A DNA stretch of 64,000 nucleotides from Acidobacteriota bacterium (GCA_016184455.1 JACPCS010000116.1:1-64000); one strand, 5' to 3'. Numbered from the stretch's first letter, positions 1 through 12,262 are shown. Program-made: numbers and translations. Notes: generated from the sequence alone by a model not told the origin.

Positions 1-236
1 TCGTACGAGGCGATAAATTGCGCGCCCGGATACAGCGGCAACCCGAGCGCCGCGGGGGTCGGCGCGTTCGGATCGGCCGTGGGCGGCGTCGCGGCCGGCT
101 GGGCCGGCGGCTGTGGCTGCGGCGCCTGCGTGGTGGGCGCCCCGGGGCGGGGAAACGGCTGCGGCGTTTGCCCTAACCCTAAGGCCGTGCTGGCCGCGAC
201 GGCAGAGGCGGCGATCGCGACCAGCGTTCGCGTCAT
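1..236 (-). CDS. secreted protein with Pro/Gln-rich linker (N-terminal part only)
   Basis: The minus strand is open from an ATG at 236 to the window edge, giving 78 codons of a longer protein. It begins MTRTLVAIAASAVAASTALG, a typical signal peptide, followed by a linker rich in Pro, Gln, Ala and Thr up to about residue 60. The visible part ends LPLYPGAQFIASY, which looks like the start of a folded periplasmic domain. I do not know its function. It diverges from the clp gene starting at 372. A perfect TATAAT lies 7 nt upstream of the ATG, so the mRNA may have almost no leader. An ATG 4 nt further upstream is in another frame and gives a non-signal-like, Arg-rich peptide, so I rejected it. Confidence 0.75.
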   Translation of the reverse strand, partial: MTRTLVAIAASAVAASTALGLGQTPQPFPRPGAPTTQAPQPQPPAQPAATPPTADPNAPTPAALGLPLYPGAQFIASY

Positions 237-243
237 ACATCCC

Positions 244-249
244 ATTATA
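244..249 (-). promoter_or_regulatory. -10 box, near-leaderless start of the gene ending at 236
   Basis: TATAAT on the minus strand, followed by 7 nt and then the ATG at 236. With the usual 6-8 nt from -10 box to transcription start, the mRNA would begin at or next to the start codon. No convincing -35 box is seen. Confidence 0.5.
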
Positions 250-371
250 GGAGCCGAGCCCTTGTCCATCGGTTGTGCCGGCCCTGTGTGGTGGCTCGTA
301 TCTTGCCACTGCGCGAGGGTAGGGACTCGAAAGCTCCGGACGGGGCCCGAGCCCCGGGAGGCGGCGACGCG

Positions 372-2539
<2,168 letters not shown>

Positions 2540-3640
2540 TCACCACTGAAAGATCGGCTGGTCGGGAGGCGATTCCGGATCGCCGGCGTCTTGAGCCTTG
2601 CCCTGTGAATCTGGAGTCTCTTTTCCGTCGTCGTCCTCGTCCCGCCCATTCACTCCGTACTGCCTGCGCAGCAGGCCGATGACGTTCCGGACCTCCTTCC
2701 GGTAGGCCGGCGGCGCGTACTTGCCGGCGTAGAGCTGGTTGTATCCGTCGACCAGGTGCGGGAACTCCTGGGCGAGCCAGCGCATGAAATGGTCGCGCGT
2801 GCCGCCCTCGAGGAACATCACGTTGCAGCCGACGAAGCGCGCGCCGTGGTCGGCAATCGCCTTCATCGTGCGCTCGAGGAGGGCCGGCTTCGACGTGATC
2901 CCGGGGACGATCGGGTTCATGAGCACACCCGCGCGGATGCCCGCGTCCACCAGTTCGCGCACCGCGCGCAGGCGCTGGAGGGGCGGGGCGGTGCCGGGCT
3001 CCAGCAGGCGCCACGCCTCCTCGTCGACGGTCGGCACGCTGACGTACACGCCGCAGCCGGGCCCCTTCGTCAGATCGACGAGCACGTCCGTGTCGCGGAC
3101 GATCATCGGGCCCTTCGTCACGACGCCGACGGGATTTCTGTAGTCGCGGAGCGCCTCGAGCGCGCCGCGGGTCAGCCTGTAATAACCCTCGATCGGCTGG
3201 TAGCAGTCGGTCGCCGTGCCGAGTGCGACGTACTCGCCCCTCCAGGACGGCCGCGCCAGCTCGCGCCGCAGCACGTCGACGACGTTCGTCTTCACGAAGA
3301 TGATCGACGCGAAGTCGTCGTCGGCGCCGAGCTCGAACTGCGTCTGGTATCGCCGCGCGTAGCAGTAGTGGCAGCCGTGTGTGCAGCCGCGATACGGGTT
3401 GAGCGTCCACTGGAACGGCATTCCCTTGACCCGGTTGAGCGCCGAGCGGCAGCGCACCTCCTGGTACCGCGCGGCATCGGCGCGCCGTTCGGCCTCGGCG
3501 AGCGCTTCGGCTCCACGGGCGCGTACGAGGTCGGCGACCTGACGCGTCGTGGGCGGCTTGCGGCCAAGGTCAAAGAGGAGAGGAGCGATTTCCACGGCGA
3601 AAACCTGTCGATCTTCGACAAATTTTCGCCATGGTAGCAC
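2540..3640 (-). CDS. radical SAM protein, Rv2578c-like
   Basis: 366 residues. A CTHGCHYC motif (Cys-x3-Cys-x2-Cys) near residue 88 is the [4Fe-4S]/SAM-binding signature of radical SAM enzymes. The surrounding FQWTLNPYRGC, the later ATDCYQPIE and the VPGITS segment match the family named after mycobacterial Rv2578c, related to spore photoproduct lyase-like proteins; the substrate is unknown. The tail (about 335-366) is acidic and probably disordered. The start is a GTG at 3640, 3 nt after the stop of the upstream lipoprotein gene, so the two are probably co-transcribed. No clear Shine-Dalgarno is visible. The family call is fairly firm; the function is not. Confidence 0.82.
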   Translation of the reverse strand: MLPWRKFVEDRQVFAVEIAPLLFDLGRKPPTTRQVADLVRARGAEALAEAERRADAARYQEVRCRSALNRVKGMPFQWTLNPYRGCTHGCHYCYARRYQTQFELGADDDFASIIFVKTNVVDVLRRELARPSWRGEYVALGTATDCYQPIEGYYRLTRGALEALRDYRNPVGVVTKGPMIVRDTDVLVDLTKGPGCGVYVSVPTVDEEAWRLLEPGTAPPLQRLRAVRELVDAGIRAGVLMNPIVPGITSKPALLERTMKAIADHGARFVGCNVMFLEGGTRDHFMRWLAQEFPHLVDGYNQLYAGKYAPPAYRKEVRNVIGLLRRQYGVNGRDEDDDGKETPDSQGKAQDAGDPESPPDQPIFQW

Positions 3641-3643
3641 AGG

Positions 3644-4129
3644 TCACGGGAAGCGGGCGGGCGCCAGCGCGAGCACGCGCTCGGGACTCGTGTTATCGAG
3701 CCGTACGCCCCGCCAGAGGAAGTTGCGGCCCGCCCCGTCCGTGAAGCGCATGTTCAGATGCAGGTCGAACGTCCACTCGTCGGCGCCGTCGGGCACGAAA
3801 CGGACGCGGAGTTGGCCTGTGTCGATGTCACGCAGAGTGAACGGTCCGGATAGCGAGAACGAAAAGGGGCCCGATGAGCTGTTGTCGTCGAACTTCGTGC
3901 CGATCACGTGCAGGTTGCCTGCGAGCTCGGCGTTGCTGCGCAGCAGGTCGACTGTGAGCGGCGAGTCCGCGTCCTTTCCGTGCTCCGTCGAGACGAAGGT
4001 GGCGACAGCCGAAACCAGCGCCGGGAATACGGGACTCACGGTCGCCGTACCTGCGGCGCGTGTGGCGCCGCCGCAGCCGGCCGCCGTCAGCGACGCCGCG
4101 AGCACCGCGATTACAAACCATCTGCTCAT
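3644..4129 (-). CDS. predicted lipoprotein, unknown function
   Basis: 161 residues. The N-terminus MSRWFVIAVLAASLTAAGC is a lipoprotein signal with lipobox TAAGC, so the mature protein should start at Cys19 and be lipid-anchored. The rest has alternating hydrophobic stretches consistent with beta structure (for example GQLRVRFVPDG) and no recognised motif. A good Shine-Dalgarno (GGGAGGAA) precedes the ATG at 4129. It lies between the deoxysugar genes upstream and the radical SAM gene downstream. The 54 nt separating it from rmd include a GC-rich self-complementary stretch near 4168-4183. Confidence 0.7.
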   Translation of the reverse strand: MSRWFVIAVLAASLTAAGCGGATRAAGTATVSPVFPALVSAVATFVSTEHGKDADSPLTVDLLRSNAELAGNLHVIGTKFDDNSSSGPFSFSLSGPFTLRDIDTGQLRVRFVPDGADEWTFDLHLNMRFTDGAGRNFLWRGVRLDNTSPERVLALAPARFP

Positions 4130-4183
4130 GTGTTCCTCCCTCGGAGAAGCAACACAGCATGAGCAGTGCCGGCGGCCGGCCGC

Positions 4184-5119
4184 TCAGGTGCGAACGGCAG
4201 CTCTCCAGTACTCGAGCAGATCGTCGAGCATGCGGTCGAAGGGAATCTCGGGGGTCCAGCCGGTTGCGGCACGCAGGCGCGAGGCGTCGCCAACGAGCAC
4301 CGGCGTGTCGTTCGGGCGCAGGCGCTCCGGGTCGGTGCTGATCTGTACCCGCACGCGCGAACGCTGCGCGAGGCCGTCGAGCACGGCACGCATCGGGCGT
4401 GCGATGCCCGAGGCAACGTTGTACACGGTGCCCGCCGCCCCGCGCTCCATCAGCAGGCCGTAGGCGCGGACGACGTCGCGGACGTCGGTGAAGTCGCGCT
4501 GGGCGTCGAGATTGCCGACGCGGATGACCGGCTCGAGCGCGCCACGCTCGACCAGCGCGATCTGCCGCGCGAATCCCGCCGCCGAAAAGGTGGGGCGCTG
4601 GCGCGCGCCGGTGTGGTTGAACGCGCGCGTGAGCACGACCTCCATGCCGTCTTCCGTCCATCCGCGCCATCCAAGCTGCTCCTGGGCAAGTTTGCTGAGC
4701 GCGTACGGGTTGGACGGGCCGATCGGATCGTCTTCGCGCAGGGGCGAGAGCGACGGCGCGTAGACCATGCCTGTTCCGGTGATGAGCACGCGGCAGCGCA
4801 CGCCGGCGCGGCGGATCGCATCGAGGAGGTAATGGGTCGCAAGGACGTTCTGCGCGAGCGGCTCGGCGGTGTGCCGCCACGACTCGCCCGCGTGGGAGGC
4901 GCCCGCGCAGTGGTACGCGGCATCGGGCCGAAGGTCGCGGACGGCCTGCCGCACGCCGTCGCGATCGAGGAGATCCACGCGCGCCCATGCGGCCAGGCGC
5001 GCGAGCCCGGGCGGGGGCGCGGAGCGGCCCCATCCGACGAGCTCACTATGCCCCGCGAGATGTTCCAGGAGATGGCTGCCGGCGAACCCGGCTGCGCCGG
5101 TCACCAGGACGCGACTCAC
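4184..5119 (-). CDS. rmd: GDP-4-dehydro-6-deoxy-D-mannose reductase-like SDR enzyme
   Basis: 311 residues, extended short-chain dehydrogenase. The N-terminal VLVTGAAGFAGSHLLE is the NAD(P)-binding GxxGxxG motif. Catalytic Tyr and Lys are in NPYALSKLAQ. The stretch RAFNHTGARQ, followed later by PVIRVGNLDAQRDFTDVRDV, resembles the Rmd branch, which reduces GDP-4-keto-6-deoxy-mannose to GDP-rhamnose. I chose the GTG at 5119 because its GTGA overlaps the rfbB stop by 4 nt and it begins the Rossmann fold directly. It is the last gene of the rfbA-rfbC-rfbB-rmd block, so a dTDP-sugar reductase role (RmlD-like) is a real alternative. Confidence 0.78.
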   Translation of the reverse strand: MSRVLVTGAAGFAGSHLLEHLAGHSELVGWGRSAPPPGLARLAAWARVDLLDRDGVRQAVRDLRPDAAYHCAGASHAGESWRHTAEPLAQNVLATHYLLDAIRRAGVRCRVLITGTGMVYAPSLSPLREDDPIGPSNPYALSKLAQEQLGWRGWTEDGMEVVLTRAFNHTGARQRPTFSAAGFARQIALVERGALEPVIRVGNLDAQRDFTDVRDVVRAYGLLMERGAAGTVYNVASGIARPMRAVLDGLAQRSRVRVQISTDPERLRPNDTPVLVGDASRLRAATGWTPEIPFDRMLDDLLEYWRAAVRT

Positions 5120-6123
5120 CGCCCGTATTGCGCCTGGTAGTACGACTTGAACGCGGCGTCCTGTTCTTTGATCGGCCGCCACCACCACTCGTTGCGCCGA
5201 TACCATTCGACGGTGTCGCGCAGGCCGCGCTCGAACGGCACGCGCGGCATCCATCCGAGCGCGCGCAGCTTCGCGGTGTCGAGGCAATAGCGGCGGTCAT
5301 GCCCCGGCCGATCGGGCACCGGCTCGATGAGCGAAGCGGGCTTGCCGAGGCACGCGAGGATGCGGTGCGTGAGGTCGACGTTCATCACCTCGTTGCCGCC
5401 GCCGATGTTGTACACCTCGCCGTTGACCCCCTTCTCGATCAGCAGGTCGAGCGCCGCGCAGTGGTCCTCGACGTGGAGCCAGTCGCGGACGTTGCGACCG
5501 TCACCGTATAGCGGCACGGGACGGCCGTCGATCGCGTTGGTCACGAACAGGGGAATGACCTTTTCGGGGAACTGGTACGGGCCGTAATTGTTCGACGCGC
5601 GCGTGATGATGACGGGGACCTTGTGTGTGGCCCAGTAGCTGTAGGCGAGCCGGTCGGCGCCCGCCTTGCTGGCCGCATAGGGGTTGCGCGGCTTCAGTTC
5701 GTCGGTCTCGCGGCTCGCCCCCTCCGGCACGCTGCCGTACACCTCGTCGGTCGAGATCTGCACGAAGCGGCGGAGGCGCGGCGCGCGGCGCGCGGCCTCC
5801 AGGAGCACGAACGTCCCCTCGACGTCGGTGCGGATGAACTCGCCCGCGGCGAGTATCGACCGGTCGACGTGCGTTTCGGCGGCAAAGTGCACGACCACCT
5901 CGGCACGCTCGACGAGCGGACCGCTCACCGAGCCGTCGCCGATGTCGCCGTGCACGAACGTGTGCCGCGGGTGGTCCATCACGTCGTGGAGATTCTCCCG
6001 CCGTCCGCAGTACGTCAGCTTGTCGAGCGTCGTCACGCGCCAGTCCGGATGACGCGCGAGCGCGGAGTGGACGAAGTTGCTGCCGATGAAGCCCGCGCCG
6101 CCGGTGACGAGAACCTCAACCAT
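5116..6123 (-). CDS. rfbB: dTDP-glucose 4,6-dehydratase
   Basis: 335 residues. It converts dTDP-glucose to dTDP-4-keto-6-deoxyglucose, the second step of dTDP-rhamnose synthesis. The start MVEVLVTGGAGFIGSNFV carries the NAD-binding GxxGxxG. HFAAETHVDRSI and STDEVYGS are RfbB signatures, and the catalytic Tyr-Lys pair is in NPYAASKAGADRL. The ATG at 6123 begins the Rossmann fold; upstream residues in the same frame are the rfbC tail read out of frame. It overlaps rfbC by 8 nt and rmd by 4 nt, indicating translational coupling. Confidence 0.93.
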   Translation of the reverse strand: MVEVLVTGGAGFIGSNFVHSALARHPDWRVTTLDKLTYCGRRENLHDVMDHPRHTFVHGDIGDGSVSGPLVERAEVVVHFAAETHVDRSILAAGEFIRTDVEGTFVLLEAARRAPRLRRFVQISTDEVYGSVPEGASRETDELKPRNPYAASKAGADRLAYSYWATHKVPVIITRASNNYGPYQFPEKVIPLFVTNAIDGRPVPLYGDGRNVRDWLHVEDHCAALDLLIEKGVNGEVYNIGGGNEVMNVDLTHRILACLGKPASLIEPVPDRPGHDRRYCLDTAKLRALGWMPRVPFERGLRDTVEWYRRNEWWWRPIKEQDAAFKSYYQAQYGR

Positions 6124-6616
6124 CTTTGCGCGTCCAGTCGTAGGGCAGTGTGTCGTGCGGCGCGAGACGGTATTCGTCGGGCTCGGCGTAGCGGTACGGC
6201 TCGGTCGGCACGTTGACGACAAGCGCCGTTTCCAGACTGACGCACTTCCAGCCGTGATAGACCAGGTTGGGCACCTGGACGAGCAGCGGATTCTGCGTGC
6301 CGACGAAGAACTCGTTGACGGCGCCGTTGGTCGGCGAGTCGGAGCGCGTGTCGACGAGCACGAGCTTCACCATCCCGGCTACGCACGCGAAGTTGTCGAT
6401 CTGCTTCTGATGGTAGTGCCAGGCCTTGACGACGCCCGGGTAGGTCGCCGAGACGTACACCTGGCCGAACGTGGTGAAGAGCTCGGCGTCGTCGGCGCGC
6501 AGGATCTCCATCAGCCATCCGCGCTCGTCGGGAACCAGGCGCAGCGGCTTGGTCCGCACGCCCTGAATGCGCGGATGCCTGCCTACCGTTGCCGTATATG
6601 CGGCCGGATCAGTCAT
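6116..6616 (-). CDS. rfbC: dTDP-4-dehydrorhamnose 3,5-epimerase family protein
   Basis: 166 residues, cupin-type RmlC fold. The core FGQVYVSATYPGVVKAWHYH fits the RmlC beta strand with its catalytic His, and VPNLVYHGWKCVS matches the second half of the site. The motif is WHYHQKQIDNF rather than the classical RGLHYQ type, so it belongs to a divergent RmlC subfamily and its sugar substrate may differ. It lies 12 nt downstream of rfbA and overlaps rfbB, so it acts within the same nucleotide-sugar pathway. Confidence 0.85.
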   Translation of the reverse strand: MTDPAAYTATVGRHPRIQGVRTKPLRLVPDERGWLMEILRADDAELFTTFGQVYVSATYPGVVKAWHYHQKQIDNFACVAGMVKLVLVDTRSDSPTNGAVNEFFVGTQNPLLVQVPNLVYHGWKCVSLETALVVNVPTEPYRYAEPDEYRLAPHDTLPYDWTRKDG

Positions 6617-6628
6617 GACGCTGTCCCG

Positions 6629-7696
6629 TTACCATCGAATGCCGACCTCGGAGTTGTCCCCCAGCATGAACCGGTACGCGCTCGGTTTGACGGGCATCCG
6701 GTAGATCCGCACGTTCTTGCCGATCAGGCTGTCGGTCACGCGGCTGGCGAGGTCGCGCATGGACGACCCCTCCAGCACGATGCTGTGCTCGATCTCGGAA
6801 TCCTGGATCTCCACGTCGCTCATGATCGAGGTGAACGGCCCCACGTAGGCGTGAATGATCCGCGCGCCGCGCCCGATGATGGCCGGCCCCCGGATGACCG
6901 AGCGCTCCACCACGGCGCCCGCCTCGATTACCACTTTACCTTCGATCCGGCTCTCGGCGTCGACCGTGCCGTCGATCCGGCGTTCATACGTATCGAGAAT
7001 CAGCCGGTTGGCCTCGAGCATGTCCTCGAGCTTGCCCGTGTCCTTCCACCACCCGTCGACGATGTGCGGACGGACGGTGAGGCCGCGGTCGATCAGGTCC
7101 TGAATCGCATCGGTGATCTCCAGCTCGTTGCGGGAGCTCGGGCGGATCCGGTTGACCGATTCGAAGACCTCGGGCCCGAACATGTACACGCCGACGAGCG
7201 CCAGGTCGCCGATCGGCTCCTTCGGCTTCTCCACGAGCCGGACGACCTTGCCGTCGTTCAGCTGCGCGACGCCGAACATCTGCGGGTCGGGCACGTGCGC
7301 GAGCAGGATCTGCGCGGCCGGCCGCTCCCGAGCGAACTCCTCCACGAAGTGCGTGATCCCCTTGTTGAGGAGGTTGTCGCCGAGATACATCACGAACGGC
7401 TCGCGGCCGAGGAACGGCTCGCTGATCTTCACCGCATGGGCGAGGCCGAGCGGCGCCTCCTGCGGGATGTACTGGATGCGCACGCCCCAGCGCGAGCCGT
7501 CGCCGACCGCCGCGCGGATCTCCGCCTGCGTGTCGCCGACGACGATGCCGATGTCGCGGATGCCGGCGGCGGCAATCGCCTCGATCCCGTAGAAGAGGAC
7601 CGGCTTGTTGGCCACCGGCACCAGCTGCTTCGCGCTCGTGTAGGTGAGCGGGCGCAGCCGCGTCCCTTTGCCGCCGCTCAGAATCAGTCCTTTCAC
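6629..7696 (-). CDS. rfbA: glucose-1-phosphate thymidylyltransferase, long form
   Basis: 355 residues. It transfers dTMP from dTTP to glucose-1-phosphate, the first step of dTDP-deoxysugar synthesis. MKGLILSGGKGTRLRPLTYT is the nucleotide-binding signature, and KPVLFYGIEAI and YLGDNLL follow as in RmlA. Residues from about 245 onward form a left-handed beta-helix (isoleucine-patch hexapeptides), which marks the long form with a C-terminal acyltransferase-like domain. The start is a GTG one nucleotide after the lptD stop (TGACGTG), so translation is tightly coupled to the LPS-transport gene. Confidence 0.93.
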   Translation of the reverse strand: MKGLILSGGKGTRLRPLTYTSAKQLVPVANKPVLFYGIEAIAAAGIRDIGIVVGDTQAEIRAAVGDGSRWGVRIQYIPQEAPLGLAHAVKISEPFLGREPFVMYLGDNLLNKGITHFVEEFARERPAAQILLAHVPDPQMFGVAQLNDGKVVRLVEKPKEPIGDLALVGVYMFGPEVFESVNRIRPSSRNELEITDAIQDLIDRGLTVRPHIVDGWWKDTGKLEDMLEANRLILDTYERRIDGTVDAESRIEGKVVIEAGAVVERSVIRGPAIIGRGARIIHAYVGPFTSIMSDVEIQDSEIEHSIVLEGSSMRDLASRVTDSLIGKNVRIYRMPVKPSAYRFMLGDNSEVGIRW

Positions 7697-7697
7697 G

Positions 7698-10007
7698 TCA
7701 GTAGCCTGCCCCCATCAGGCCGCCGAACGCACCGAGGAAGTTCGAGAACGTCCCGAGACCGGCAAGGATGAACGATACGTTGAAGCGTCGATCGGAGGGG
7801 ATCGGAAATCCCGCCACCGACTGTGGAAACTTGAACTTCTGGAACTCGGCCTGGATGCCGCAGCACTGCGCGAGATACGAGAAGCCGACGCTCTGGTTGA
7901 GGACGCCCGAGCGCCCGATGTCCCACGTCAGCCCGTACATGCCGCGCACGCGGCCGTTCGGCAGCGTCGCCGAACTCGACCACGACAGCGAGCTCTCCGG
8001 CTTCGCGGTCGCGTTGCGCCGCTGGCGGCTGAAGCTCACCGTCGTCGACGTGCCGCGCACCTGCGTCGTGCCGCCGGTCGTCAGCACGTGCAGCCCCTGC
8101 CCGTGCACGTCGTACTCCAGGCGCGTCGTCGAGTCGAGCGCGGGCGACGGCGTCACCTTCACGCTGACGGCGACGTCCGACAGGTCGACCGACCGCGACC
8201 GGAACCCCGTGCTGACGTACTGGGTGTCGTTGAGGCTCGCCCGCGGCGTCACGTAGTAGGTCTGCTGCACGCCAATGGTGAGGAACTGCACGGTCGATCC
8301 GGCCGAGCCGTCGGCCGTGCGGGCGCGGTAGAGCAGGCGGTTGTTGATGCCGTAGGTGAACCGCGTCGTGCCGCCGAGGATGACGTCGCTCTGGTCCACC
8401 AGTGTCAGCACGTGCGAGGCGTTGTTGATGTCCGGAATGTACTCCAGCGCGAACGTCGGCTCGATCAGGTGCTTCATGCGCTCGCTGTAACGGCTCTCCG
8501 GCGTGTCCCAGATCTTGGCGAATACCGGACCGACCACGTCCGAGCGCAGCGTCAGGTACTGGCGCACGAGCGGCTCGGCGATGACCTGTCCGCGCGCGTC
8601 TGCGCTGCGGGAGTAGTACGTCGTGCGATACGACGCGCTCGTATTGAACGTGAGAAAGCTCAGACGCGACAGCGCCGCACGCGCCGTCGGCAGCACGTCG
8701 AGGCGCGACAGGCTTCGGTCGCCGGTCACGCGGCCCTTGCTGATCTGGCGGAACGGCAGGTAGCTGAACTCGTTGTTGACCGACGCATACACCGGCAACC
8801 CGAACACGCGCTGAGGCGCGAGGGCGGCCGTCAGCCGCGGCGTGCTGCCGTACAACTGCGACACATCCTCGCCCGTGAAGGTCTCAGTGCGCTGGAACAG
8901 CGCATTCGTGGTGAGGCCGCCCCACGTCCCCGTCATGCCGCCTTCGACCGTGCGCGTCGCGTTCGAGGCCTGGTAGAGGCTTTGCTGATACAGCTGCTGC
9001 GTCCTGATGCTCGTGGTGTAGTCGATGCGCTGATGGAGGCGGATCGCCGTGCCGAGTGACTGGTTGCCGGTGCCATAGAACTGATTCGCCGTCTCCGCAG
9101 GCAACCGCGCCACCTGCCCTCCCTGGCGGAACTCCGCCTGGTGCTGCGCGAGACGGTAGAACCGGAACGTGCCGTACGATCCCTGGCTCGCCACGTACCG
9201 GTACTCGGCGCCGGCCCCCTGACCCGTGTTGGTGAACCAGTCGTGAAAGAACGTGGCGTCCTGACTGTCACCCATCGCCCAGAAGAACGCGTTGCTCAGC
9301 GACTGACCGCGCAGCGTCGAAGAGCCGTACGTGGGCAGCAGGAATCCGGTGGCGCGGTCTTCGCTCTTGATCGGGTAGTAGAGCACCGGGAGGTACATGA
9401 GCGGGACGCCCTTGACGCGCAGGAGCGTGTGGCGCGCGATCGCGTAATCGTCGAGGACCAGCAGGACGGAGCCGCTCGTGACCTCCCACCGCGGCGTCGG
9501 CTGGACGCACGTGGTGAAGCCGCCGCGCGTGAGGCGATAGCGGCGTCCCTCGAGCTTCTCGATCATATCGCCGTAGAAGTACACGTCGGGATCCTGGCCG
9601 CCGAACTGCGCCCGATCCACTTCGGCGCCGAGCGACAGCAGGCCCGAGGCTTGATGGAACGTACCAGTCCCTTTGGCCACGTTGAACTCGACCCGCTCGG
9701 CCGCGATGCGCCCTTCGGGATTGGTGAACACCACGTTGCCGCTCGCGACGAGCTGCAGCTCCGGCTCGGTGAAGATGTCAATCGCGTCGGCAAAAAAGCC
9801 CATCTGAGGGCACTCGACCTGCACCTGGCCGGTGAGCCGAAGGTGGTTCGCCGCCACCTGTTCGAACTGCCACTGCGTCGATCGCGTGCACGTGCGAAAG
9901 AAAGGATCATCGACGGGCACCGCTGGACCTGGAGGTGGCGTCTGTGCCAGCGCGAGGACAGGGACCAGGCAGACAACGCAGGAGAGAAGAATCCGCGAAA
10001 CACCCAT
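7698..10007 (-). CDS. lptD: LPS-assembly outer-membrane protein LptD
   Basis: 769 residues. It has a signal peptide ending near ALAQ (residue 22), then an OstA/LptA-like beta-jellyroll (about 45-180; VVFTNPEGRIAAERVEFN is characteristic), then a long outer-membrane beta-barrel. PVLYYPIKSEDRATGFLLPT is the conserved entry to the LptD barrel. It inserts LPS into the outer leaflet together with LptE. Its position directly upstream of rfbA-rfbC-rfbB-rmd couples LPS export to sugar-nucleotide supply, and it confirms a diderm host. Only 14 nt separate it from folC. Confidence 0.9.
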   Translation of the reverse strand: MGVSRILLSCVVCLVPVLALAQTPPPGPAVPVDDPFFRTCTRSTQWQFEQVAANHLRLTGQVQVECPQMGFFADAIDIFTEPELQLVASGNVVFTNPEGRIAAERVEFNVAKGTGTFHQASGLLSLGAEVDRAQFGGQDPDVYFYGDMIEKLEGRRYRLTRGGFTTCVQPTPRWEVTSGSVLLVLDDYAIARHTLLRVKGVPLMYLPVLYYPIKSEDRATGFLLPTYGSSTLRGQSLSNAFFWAMGDSQDATFFHDWFTNTGQGAGAEYRYVASQGSYGTFRFYRLAQHQAEFRQGGQVARLPAETANQFYGTGNQSLGTAIRLHQRIDYTTSIRTQQLYQQSLYQASNATRTVEGGMTGTWGGLTTNALFQRTETFTGEDVSQLYGSTPRLTAALAPQRVFGLPVYASVNNEFSYLPFRQISKGRVTGDRSLSRLDVLPTARAALSRLSFLTFNTSASYRTTYYSRSADARGQVIAEPLVRQYLTLRSDVVGPVFAKIWDTPESRYSERMKHLIEPTFALEYIPDINNASHVLTLVDQSDVILGGTTRFTYGINNRLLYRARTADGSAGSTVQFLTIGVQQTYYVTPRASLNDTQYVSTGFRSRSVDLSDVAVSVKVTPSPALDSTTRLEYDVHGQGLHVLTTGGTTQVRGTSTTVSFSRQRRNATAKPESSLSWSSSATLPNGRVRGMYGLTWDIGRSGVLNQSVGFSYLAQCCGIQAEFQKFKFPQSVAGFPIPSDRRFNVSFILAGLGTFSNFLGAFGGLMGAGY

Positions 10008-10021
10008 CAGATGAAGGGAAA

Positions 10022-11323
10022 TTACCGCAGGATAGCACGTCGCCGCAGGCGGTCGCGAACGGCGCCGACCAGATAGATCGACCCCGTGACGCAGACGGTG
10101 CGCCCGGTGGCCAGCGCCTCTTCGACGGCCGTCACCGGATCCGGCTCGACCCGTACCGGCACGTCCGAGCCTCCCGCGGTGACGCGCGCGGCGAGCTCGC
10201 GCGCCGGCAGCGCACGCGGCGTCTCGGCGGCGGTGGCGACGACCGACGAGACGGCCGGCAGCAGCGCGCCGATGATGCCGGCGACATCTTTGTCATGCAT
10301 GACCCCGATCACGAGCGTCGGACGCTCGGGGTGCCAGCGTTTGAGATAGGCGGCGAGCGCCGCGGCGCCGTCGACGTTGTGCGCCGCATCGAGCAGCACC
10401 GGGGGGCCGTCCTGGACCTCGATCAGCTCGAGCCGGCCCGGCCACTCCACGTCGGTCAGTCCGCGCTCGATCGCCTCGCCCGGGACGCGCCTCCCGGTCC
10501 GCTGCAGCGCCTCCAGCACACGCACCGCCACGAGCGCATTGCCGATCTGATGTTCGCCCCGCAGAGCGAGCCTGATCGGCCCATACCGGCCCCCGGGCGT
10601 CGTGATCGTGATGGTCGCGCGTCCATCGTGTACCTCGCCTTCGACGTGCGCGCCGCTGTCGGCCTCGACGAGATCGGCCTGCCGATCGCGCGCCACGGCC
10701 GCCACCACCGTGCGCGCCTCGCCGGGAAGCGATCCGGTGACGACGGTCATGCCGGGCTTGATGATGCCGGCCTTCTCGTACGCGATCGCCTCGATCGTGT
10801 CGCCCAGCAGGTCCTGGTGGTCGAGTCCGATCGACGTGATGGCGCCGATCGGCGCGCGGATGATGTTCGTCGAATCGAAGCGGCCGCCGAGGCCCACTTC
10901 GATGACGGCCACCTCCACGCGCGCCCGGCGGAACAGCTCGAACGCCACGGCCGTCGTCGCTTCGAAGAACGTCGGGTGCACAGACAGAGTGCCCGACGCC
11001 TTCAGCGCGTCGGCGCAATCGAGCACGTCGGTGATCGTCTGCTCCAGATCGGCCGCGGCGACCGGCTTGGAACCGATGACGAAGCGCTCGGCGAGATCGA
11101 CCAGATGAGGCGAGACGAAGCGGCCTGCCCGCACGCCGCCGGCGACGAGACCAGCGTGCGCCATCGCGGTGACGGATCCCTTCCCGTTGGTCCCGGCCAC
11201 GTGGATCGACGTGAAGGCCTGCTCGGGGTGACCGAGGGCGGCGCAGAGGCGAGAGATGTTCTCGAGCCCCAGCTTGATGCCGAACGTTTCGAGCGCGTAG
11301 AGACGGTCGAGTGCGGTTGACAT
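10022..11323 (-). CDS. folC: bifunctional folylpolyglutamate / dihydrofolate synthase
   Basis: 433 residues, Mur-ligase fold. The ATP-binding loop AGTNGKGSVTA is at about 43-53. The FVSPHL segment, IEVGLGGRFDSTNI and the C-terminal LLDAAHNVDGAAAL are diagnostic of FolC. It adds glutamate to dihydropteroate and to tetrahydrofolates in the cytoplasm. It follows accD after 21 nt that contain a GTAG palindrome, an accD-folC order found in many bacteria. The ATG at 11323 begins where the family begins. Confidence 0.94.
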   Translation of the reverse strand: MSTALDRLYALETFGIKLGLENISRLCAALGHPEQAFTSIHVAGTNGKGSVTAMAHAGLVAGGVRAGRFVSPHLVDLAERFVIGSKPVAAADLEQTITDVLDCADALKASGTLSVHPTFFEATTAVAFELFRRARVEVAVIEVGLGGRFDSTNIIRAPIGAITSIGLDHQDLLGDTIEAIAYEKAGIIKPGMTVVTGSLPGEARTVVAAVARDRQADLVEADSGAHVEGEVHDGRATITITTPGGRYGPIRLALRGEHQIGNALVAVRVLEALQRTGRRVPGEAIERGLTDVEWPGRLELIEVQDGPPVLLDAAHNVDGAAALAAYLKRWHPERPTLVIGVMHDKDVAGIIGALLPAVSSVVATAAETPRALPARELAARVTAGGSDVPVRVEPDPVTAVEEALATGRTVCVTGSIYLVGAVRDRLRRRAILR

Positions 11324-11324
11324 G

Positions 11325-11344
11325 GGCCGACCCGAAGGTCCGGC

Positions 11345-11348
<4 letters not shown>
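11325..11348 (-). repeat. GTAG-foot palindrome between accD and folC
   Basis: On the minus strand: GTAG, then an imperfect GC-rich hairpin (arms GGCCGGACC and GGTCGGCC, loop TTCG). The TAG of the foot is the accD stop codon, and the hairpin fills the gap to the folC ATG. The design (GTAG tetranucleotide plus hairpin) is that of REP elements recognised by RAYT transposases. Similar elements lie at 25444, 33329 and 40198. Confidence 0.6.
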
Positions 11349-12250
<902 letters not shown>

Positions 12251-12262
12251 GAGTGGAGATTA

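Noticed and set aside
79-371. Long 5' extension of the Clp frame back to an ATG at 79
   Set aside because: The translation is Cys/Gly-rich without Clp character and lies antisense to the signal-peptide gene ending at 236. The real N-domain is in another frame starting at the GTG at 372.
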